A stretch of 64,000 bases of DNA, taken from positions 1,798,001 through 1,862,000 of the forward strand of contig JAULSU010000002.1 of NCBI GenBank assembly GCA_030512335.1. The letters are read 5' to 3'. Below, one piece after another: positions 58,049-64,000 of the stretch. Under the pieces are notes generated by a model. It made no database searches and was not told where the DNA came from. It was given only the letters and a program-made list of their open reading frames with translations. Source of the stretch: Immersiella caudata. Its lineage: Eukaryota; Ascomycota; Sordariomycetes; Sordariales; Lasiosphaeriaceae. The translations under genes were made by a program, and so were the position numbers. How positions within the stretch are numbered: position 1 is the stretch's first letter; each line of letters starts with the position of its first letter.

Positions 58049-59599
58049 CTAGGAGGGGGTCACAATTTCTGCGATCTTCTCGTCCCTCTCCTTCTTTCTA
58101 GTTTTCCTGCTACCCGCGGCCTTATTTTGCAACTGTTCTCGCCTCTCCTCCTTCCTTGACTTCCTATCTAGAGCCCCAACAACCTGCTTCTGCTCCCCCA
58201 CAGGATACTTGGCCGCAGCCGCAGCTTCATCCTCCTCAGTCCACTCGATTGGGAGTGTAGCAAAGACAAGATAAGAAGTGTGCGTCTTGATTTCAGGCTC
58301 GCCGCGCGTGATAAGACGGCCATCCTGCCAGGGAAACTTCGGCCCTGGTTTCGGTGCCTCGCTCTTTGGCTTTCCGTTCAAAGCGGGATCCTCAGCGGGA
58401 TCCTCTTGCTTGACAGAACCATCCTCGCCCATCTCTGTGTCTTCGCCTGCGGCTTTGGGTGGTCTTGCCTGCTCTCTGAATCTGTCCTCAATCTCCGTCA
58501 GCCTCGTGAGAGCCTCCTCGACATCTCGCGGCGAGTTGTTTACGCCTCGGTCGACCTGGAGGTTCAGCCCTACGCGGTCGCGGAGGGTATGTAACCTCCT
58601 GTTTGCGATCTCTACCATTTCGATATCGATCCAGCCGAGGCGGCGCATGACTGAGACCGTCTTCGTGACCTGCTCGATACAGGGAGAGAAGGTGCAGAGA
58701 TGTGCGCTTTTCTTGGGGTGCAATGGGGAAATCCACTCAGTTTGATTGCCGTCATCTTTCTTTGGGTCCCTCCGGGACAGGTGGTGAAGGGCTTCCCATG
58801 GCGCGGGGAGGTCGAGGAAGACGGCGTCGGCTTCAGGACTCTTGCCGTTGAGCAAGAAGCCGTCCTTGTAGACATTCCGGTGGGTGAGATGGACGATGTC
58901 TTTGAGACCGTGCTCTTGAAGCTCCTCCTGCATCTTGTGATAGCGCTCTTCGTTGTACTCGAAGCTGACGACTTTGCCGGCTCGCTTGCCTTCGGAGGGG
59001 TAACCGTTGTAGACCGCGCGCACGGAGGCGTGGGTGAAGCTGCCGCTTCCAGCGCCTGCCTCGATGATTGTAGAACCAGGTTTTGCACGGAGTCGGTACA
59101 AAACGTAGCTATAGTCGGGTGTGTAGACGACCTGGGTGCGGTGGGGCAGACTGGTTGTCCAGATCTCTGGCGTCGGGGGAAGGACATGGACGAAGCCACT
59201 AGTGTCTGTTGCTAAGGGTGGTTTCGTGCCATTCGCACTATCGGCATTGGCCTGGTCGCTCTTCTGATTCTTGCTCTCGTTCGCCTCAGAGCTGGCGCCC
59301 TCGGTCGCATCGTCGCCCCCCTGGCGCTTCCTCTTACGCCCCCGGGATCCCGTATCCACCTTAGAAGCCCGTATTTGCGAGCCCCAAGGAACCCCTATCA
59401 ATGTCGAGTGCGGAAATGAACCGAATCGGGTGTTGAGGACGGCGCCCTCGGCGTAGCCATCGTGTTCTCCGTCGATCTGCTTCAGATACACCGGCACGAA
59501 ATTATCGCGGGACAGTTGAATGACAGCGAGCGAGTTTGCCTTTGTCAGGGATCCCGGATCCAAGAAGGGTGACACTTCTTGTTTTACTGTTGACGCCAT
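58049..59599 (-). CDS. trm61: tRNA (adenine-58-N1)-methyltransferase catalytic subunit Trm61
   Basis: Trm61 (Gcd14) with Trm6 makes m1A58 in the T loop of tRNAs, including initiator tRNA, in the nucleus. A single exon of 516 residues, longer than yeast Trm61 (383) because of a charged insert at about 82-130 and a C-terminal tail. The SAM-binding motif I IIEAGAGSGSF is at about 178-188, and the catalytic-region FLDLPAPWEA at about 261-270. The N-terminal domain (FVPVYLKQIDGEHDGYAEG, then GVPWGSQIR) and TPEIWT are also family hallmarks. The basic C-terminus RKEERREQLQNK is probably nuclear-localising. It is convergent with the secreted protein gene and divergent with the lectin-like gene. Confidence 0.95.
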   Translation of the reverse strand: MASTVKQEVSPFLDPGSLTKANSLAVIQLSRDNFVPVYLKQIDGEHDGYAEGAVLNTRFGSFPHSTLIGVPWGSQIRASKVDTGSRGRKRKRQGGDDATEGASSEANESKNQKSDQANADSANGTKPPLATDTSGFVHVLPPTPEIWTTSLPHRTQVVYTPDYSYVLYRLRAKPGSTIIEAGAGSGSFTHASVRAVYNGYPSEGKRAGKVVSFEYNEERYHKMQEELQEHGLKDIVHLTHRNVYKDGFLLNGKSPEADAVFLDLPAPWEALHHLSRRDPKKDDGNQTEWISPLHPKKSAHLCTFSPCIEQVTKTVSVMRRLGWIDIEMVEIANRRLHTLRDRVGLNLQVDRGVNNSPRDVEEALTRLTEIEDRFREQARPPKAAGEDTEMGEDGSVKQEDPAEDPALNGKPKSEAPKPGPKFPWQDGRLITRGEPEIKTHTSYLVFATLPIEWTEEDEAAAAAKYPVGEQKQVVGALDRKSRKEERREQLQNKAAGSRKTRKKERDEKIAEIVTPS

Positions 59600-60266
59600 G
59601 GCGGATCGAGGAGCCCGTTCTGTTCACCCAAGCCCTGGTTGTTGTCTGGCGATCAATGAATTTTCGCGATGAAAACTGAAAATGATACGCCACAAGTGCG
59701 GGGAAGGTGCAGGCACCACTGTGGGGTGCTGTGGCTTGGGCCACGTCAGCGGTGCAACCCCCGCGACCCCAAATCAGTTGGAGGCAGTTTTGGGGGCAGT
59801 TGGGGGCTGGCTCTAACCATCGCGGAGTGCTCCGACTGTGCGACTTATCCCGAATCCATCCATTCTAGCCTGATCACAAAGGAATTAGCCAACGACGACA
59901 AGTCGAGGGCCAGTCAATACTGGAGGTACAATGCCATTGGTACCCACGCTTCTGGAACATCTGCCGATGCCCGAACTGTCGCCTCCTTAGCTTCTCCGCC
60001 AAGTTTATTGCTTTTTATGGGGTCGCCAAATTGACATGGCCAGCCGAGCTCCGAGAGAAACACTCACTTGGGAATTTGCTACCAATTAGGCTTCTACATA
60101 TACAAGCCGAAAATAGGAAGTAAAGACGATCCAAGATTCGGGATGCGCGGCCTTCCTACTTATAGTAGCCCAGCCCTCTTGGGTCTGGGCGATCCTGGGC
60201 GGTGATGCCACACTCAGCCCTTGAGACATACCCCTACTCTGGAACAACTTCTCATCTGCACTCAAG
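59600..60266. other. Divergent promoter region, trm61/lectin-like gene
   Basis: 667 bp. A CACGTCA core is near 59742 and a TTTTCGCGATGAAAA stretch near 59662; neither is an exact match to a known regulatory element. Confidence 0.4.
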
Positions 60267-60925
60267 ATGTTGCCGACTTCGATCCTCCTTGCCACGCTCG
60301 CCGCGACTGGCTTCGCCCAGGTCACGCCCCCGGCGGGCTACCGGAAGGTCTACATGACGTCCAATGTCAACACCAAATTCGTGGTCCAACCCAAGACACC
60401 CGTCAAAGCTGGCACAACACTGGTTGTGCAGACGCTTAACAGCAAGCCCGAGCAGCAGGTATGTCTCCCTGGCACACAGCCCCCTTTGGGTTGTAGATGG
60501 GCATCGTCAACTTAGTGGTAGTAATCTAACCATCTACATCTACCAAGTAGTGGTGGCTCCAGAACGGGAAAACAAAGATTCAGCTGGTCGACACGACACT
60601 GTGCATGGACGCAGGCGCCACCAAGTCCGGTTGGAAGGACATGGCCCCGATCGCCGTGAACGAATGCTCCGATACAGCTGACGGGCAGAAGTGGAACGTC
60701 ATGGCTGATGGCAGAATCGCTCTTGAGCTGTCCCCTGCACCGCGTTAGTCCTCCACCCCTAAACAGTCCGTCGTCAACTAACGCCTGACAGAGCAATGCA
60801 TCGACCTGGCATACATGCGGGCCACAGCAAACAACCCTGTCGGTCTGTACACTTGCGCGGGTCTCGGAAACACCGGCGCGGCAGACAAGGGCATCAACTG
60901 GCCGCTCGTCAACGTAACAGCGTGA
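60267..60925 (+). CDS. Small secreted beta-trefoil (R-type lectin-like) protein
   Basis: Three exons (60267-60458, 60551-60743, 60792-60925) give 172 residues. The signal peptide is MLPTSILLATLAATGFAQ. The mature part reads as one R-type lectin-like beta-trefoil: LVVQTLNSKPEQQWWLQNG, LCMDAGATKSG, the QxW motif in GQKWNVMADG, CIDLAYMRAT and GINWPLVN. Cys pairs placed for disulphides support secretion. Such proteins bind sugars at cell surfaces; there is no enzymatic domain attached, so a toxin role is not indicated. Ligand unknown. All splice junctions keep the frame; without splicing only a 64-codon first exon would be seen. Confidence 0.82.
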
Positions 60926-61498
60926 TCCAGCTCGATGGAGAGCGTTGATGGGGTCCGTGGACACCAAGGGGGCTGACCTTGCAGGGTGCCAGGGTGAGTG
61001 TCATTAGCGCGGCACTGGGAAAAACAAGCATTTGCCAAGCAACGGGTGGCTACGGTCATGCAGGGCTCAATCGGTTGGCGATCGATCACCCAGGCGATGC
61101 GGACCCCTCGCACCTTGCTCGGCATCCACTCCGTATACGTATGAGTTATCAACGGAATGGAATTGAACGAGAGCCACACATGGAAATTTCTCTTTGGGTT
61201 TACCTTGGTTGTGTCTGTGATCCAAAGCGAGCCAACCGGGACTTCCGGTCTTATTCAGCGTAGGCGAACAGACGGCTGATCGGTCATGGAGCGGGCGTAG
61301 GACGGACGTAGGACGGACGTAGATGGGTGCACTTTTGACGCCAAGTCAGCGAGTGGAGTTGTAAACCGAATGGTAAGTGATGGTATAAATGGAACGCAAA
61401 ACTCTCGTTGCTACCTCTGGCCTTGGCCTCCGTCGAGATATGTTCAACACCAGTATATTCACCTCTTAGACCTCATCAACAACCACTAGCAGTTCAAA
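60926..61498. promoter_or_regulatory. cipC promoter with tandem repeat and TATA box
   Basis: 573 bp. CGTAGGACGGA occurs twice in tandem plus a partial third copy (61296-61322). A TATAAAT sits at 61384-61390, about 110 bp before the start codon, as expected for a strongly inducible gene. The repeat's binding protein is unknown. Confidence 0.5.
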
Positions 61499-62137
61499 AT
61501 GGGTTTCTTCGACTTTGGTAGGCTTCTTGCCCACCTCTCTACTCCCCAACAGAACACCGTCCCCTGCCGACAACACACCAGCTAACCCCAACACTAGACC
61601 AAGCCCGCGACGCCCGCGACGCCGTCTACGAGCCCACCGAATACAACGACCACCACAAAACCAAATTTTCACACGAGCTCGTAGGCGGTGCTGCCGCCTT
61701 TGAAGCCATGCATATCTGGTACGTGCACACATGCCCATCGCTATTCTCGAACCCGCCCCCTCCTCTCCTCTCCTCTCCTCTCCTCTCCTCTCCCCTCCTC
61801 TCCTCTCCAACACCCACCCGACACAACCACCCCTAACGCCCACCACAGGGAGAAGGAACGCCGCGAGGAAGGAAAACCCACGTCCCACGAGTTCGCCCGC
61901 GAAGCCCTCGCCGCCCTCGCAGGCGCCGAAGCAGATAAACTGTTTGAGACCAAGGGGTTGGACTTTGTGGATCGCGAGGAGGCAAAGAGGCATGCGAAGA
62001 AGCAGGCCGAGGAGTTGTACGATCGGCAGTATGGCGGGAGGGAGGGATATGATCCGAGTTATGAGCCGCATGAGTCCATGAGGGGCGAGAGGCGCGAGAG
62101 GCGTGAGAGGCGCGAGAGGCGGGAGGGCGGGTGGTGA
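61499..62137 (+). CDS. cipC: CipC-like stress protein (DUF3759)
   Basis: CipC was named for induction by the antibiotic concanamycin A in Aspergillus nidulans; members are abundant cytosolic proteins of unknown activity. Three exons (61499-61517, 61598-61718, 61849-62137) give 142 residues. Family landmarks are FSHELVGGAAAFEAMHIWE, KPTSHEFAREALAALAGAE, DKLFETKGLDFVDREEAKRH and AKKQAEELYDRQYG. The last 20 residues are unusual: a repeated Arg-Glu-Arg run (ERRERRERRER) ending GGW. The coding part of exon 1 is just 19 nt. Intron 2 contains a TCTCC-type microsatellite. Confidence 0.9.
61757..61808. repeat. (TCTCC)n microsatellite in cipC intron 2
   Basis: About ten imperfect TCTCC/CCTCT units form a pure pyrimidine tract in the intron, ahead of the acceptor. 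Confidence 0.9.
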
Positions 62138-62610
62138 TGAGGGAGGAGATGGGGTGTAGAGAAGTTTAGTTATGATGATGTCTTGGGCAGGGTCCATTGT
62201 TGAATCGAGAGAGTGTTCAAGTGTGCAGACTGGCAGAGTATTTGAAGGTAAGTCTCCTTTTGCGAGTTTATCTTCGACACCTGAACGACTTGTTCGTCTT
62301 CCCTCCGGTTCAAGACACCAACCTCTCCGTAAACATCCCACTTAAAAAATCTTTTGATGTCAATTTAATAGCTCATCTTTCTCTCTAGTTGAAGACTTAT
62401 CAAATTCTTTCATCCGCCGATCCGTCCAACCAGTATGCCTTGATTACCCCTGGGCAGCATTGCATCATACTCGAAACATCCATCTTGACTTGTCGAGGGC
62501 TGCCGTTTTTTTCTTTGCCAAAAAGAAAACCGTATTTTTTAGTCAAGTCTTCCGATCCTTTTACATATTCATCAATGCTCATCATTATTTCGCATAGCCC
62601 TCATTCAATA
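62138..62610. other. Convergent 3' intergenic region
   Basis: 473 bp, AT-richer than average, between cipC and the channel gene. Nothing was recognised. Confidence 0.5.
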
Positions 62611-64000
62611 TCAAACCACATCACCCCCGCTCTCCTCCTTCGTATGTCCCCTTCCTACCCATCCTCGCCTTGAATTCGACCCACTCCCCTTGCTCGAAAT
62701 TCTATCGAGCCTCTCTAGCCGCTCATCCAATCCAGCATGGCCCTCTGAGCGCTCCCCAGGCGACACAGACGCCAACCGCATCCCCGCGCCATCCGCCCTC
62801 CTGTTACGGTAAATATCTTGAAAATCCATCCCCGCTTCCACCACTGCTACCCTGCTGTTGTTCCTCCTGCGCCTCACGACTGCAGGAGAGGTTTGGGGTG
62901 TGGGTACCGCATGAGGCGCCGGGGGTGTCGCCTTCGTTGGGGATGAATATGACGGCGGCGGCTGCACCGAGCTGTGGTACACTGGCATCCCGCGCATACC
63001 ACCTGGCTGCACCACACGAGGTCCTTCGATGCCTATCTCTTTCATTTGGTGCATGAGCTCCACTGCGAATCGGTTGTGGCGGCTAAGACGCAACAGCTCA
63101 TTTTGGTAGTTGCTCTTGTGGAAGAAAATAATGTTCATCGTGATGCTGTAGACTTCATCTATGCTTGTTACCTCGGAAAGGATGCGGGTCTCGAAGTCGC
63201 GCTTATTCTGAAGACAAAAGGCCGACATCCGCTCCTTAAGCTCCTCAATTTGCGCTTCTGTGGTGCCGAATTTCATTTTGAGGGTGATTGGGTCTGCTAG
63301 GCCCTCGCTGCGTCGCTGGTTGAGGATGAAGAGGGTGTTCAGGAGTGAGTTGGGGGCCTGCACGACGTGGCCTTGCATCTTCTTGAACTCGGTGTAGAGG
63401 AGAGAGACCTCCAGGACATAGTAGTCATCGCCCATCATGGCTGAACCCGTGTTTCCGTACACGGTGACGCGATCGCCGACGTCAAAGGGGTGCTTGACAA
63501 AGACAAAGATGATTGACTGCCAACGTTGGTAAGTAGCCGCGCAGTAAATGCATGACTTGGGAAAATACCTGGAGAAACTCCTGCGCTGTTGCCTGAAGCA
63601 GCCATGAGAGCCCCAACACCACCGTGCCTGCGGATGTAAGTGCGGCTGCAGCCGAGTTCGATATGATGCTGATGAAAACGATCACAACGATAATGACAAT
63701 GACAAACATGAAGACCTCGTCGAGTTTCTTGATGACGGAATCGAGATCCTTAAGAGACGCCGCAATAGCTTTCTTCTCCAAGTGTATCTCATTGCACACC
63801 ATCTCGAGTTCCTCCATCGATATGTCTCCATTGAGGTCCTTGTCAAAGTGACTGAAACATGCCTCGGCTTCCTCGGGGCTCCTAAACGCTAGGAGAAGAT
63901 CTTCCAGGAATATCGTAGACATATCTGGTTTGACAAAGGTGCGATAGAAAACCCGAGCAAGGGTGTAACTCGATTGGGTGTTGCGGAGAAGCTCCAAGAC
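62611..64000 (-). CDS. MscS-type mechanosensitive channel with EF-hand (partial)
   Basis: This is the C-terminal part of a fungal MscS-like channel of the Msy1/Msy2 type, which in fission yeast sits in ER membranes and controls hypo-osmotic Ca2+ and cell volume. The reading frame is open at the right edge, so the N-terminal cytosolic and early membrane part is missing. Two exons are visible (64000-63569 and 63516-62611). An EF-hand ([15 protein letters not shown]) has all Ca2+ ligands. Transmembrane helices follow ([18 protein letters not shown] and the glycine/alanine pore helix [19 protein letters not shown]). The beta-domain signature [15 protein letters not shown] leads on. The C-terminal 150 residues are Pro/Arg-rich and disordered. 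Confidence 0.92.

Noticed and set aside
59655..59685. RRPE/PAC ribosome-biogenesis elements upstream of trm61
   Set aside because: TTTTCGCGATGAAAACTG resembles but does not match the PAC or RRPE consensus.
60512..61179. Minus-strand frames of 151 and 133 codons
   Set aside because: Mostly antisense to the exons of the lectin-like gene.

Overview
The window is chromosomal DNA of a filamentous ascomycete, most likely a Sordariomycete and plausibly Sordariales-like. The support is moderate GC (about 55% in sampled lines), short 50-80 nt introns with GTAAGT-type donors and CTAAC branch sites, and fungal gene families such as CipC, septation Rho4, DASH Dad1, an Ape1-type aminopeptidase and an SPX/EXS transporter. 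Order and species are inference; no marker gene settles them.

Region 1 (1 to about 18,800) is a gene desert. Neither strand gives a recognisable protein, RNA gene or obvious mobile element, and it is not visibly AT-rich, so it does not look like a classic RIP-destroyed repeat island. Small items in it are a 14-bp tandem duplication, a (GC)n run and a strongly strand-skewed tract with an ATG-less open frame on the minus strand.

Region 2 (18.8-49 kb) is dense and conserved, with genes on strictly alternating strands: alpha/beta hydrolase (-), lariat debranching enzyme Dbr1 (+), elongin C (-), Rho4 GTPase (+), DASH subunit Dad1 (-), intron-containing tRNA-Arg(ACG) (+), auxilin/Swa2 with UBA-TPR-J modules (+), ERAD E2 Ubc7 (-), Mmc1-like mitochondrial protein (+), SmD3 (-), intron-containing tRNA-Ala(CGC) (+), a low-complexity orphan (+), PAF-acetylhydrolase-like enzyme (-), vacuolar aminopeptidase I (+), Syg1/XPR1-like SPX-EXS protein (-) and a second low-complexity orphan (+).

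Region 3 (49-64 kb) holds the CAF-1 large subunit (+), a five-exon DUF3140 gene (+), an M50B-like membrane peptidase (-), a VOC/glyoxalase-like protein (+), a secreted TIM-barrel glycoside-hydrolase-like protein with a GC-AG intron (+), the tRNA m1A58 methyltransferase subunit Trm61 (-), a small secreted beta-trefoil lectin-like protein (+), a CipC-like stress protein (+), and an MscS-type EF-hand channel (-) whose 5' end lies beyond the right edge.

The genes do not form a pathway or secondary-metabolite cluster. They are mostly housekeeping genes for RNA processing, ubiquitin and ERAD, cell division, vacuole and phosphate functions and chromatin assembly. Exon boundaries were assigned by eye from frame continuity, splice signals and family conservation; several genes (elongin C, Dad1, DUF3140, the lectin-like gene) show up only after splicing.
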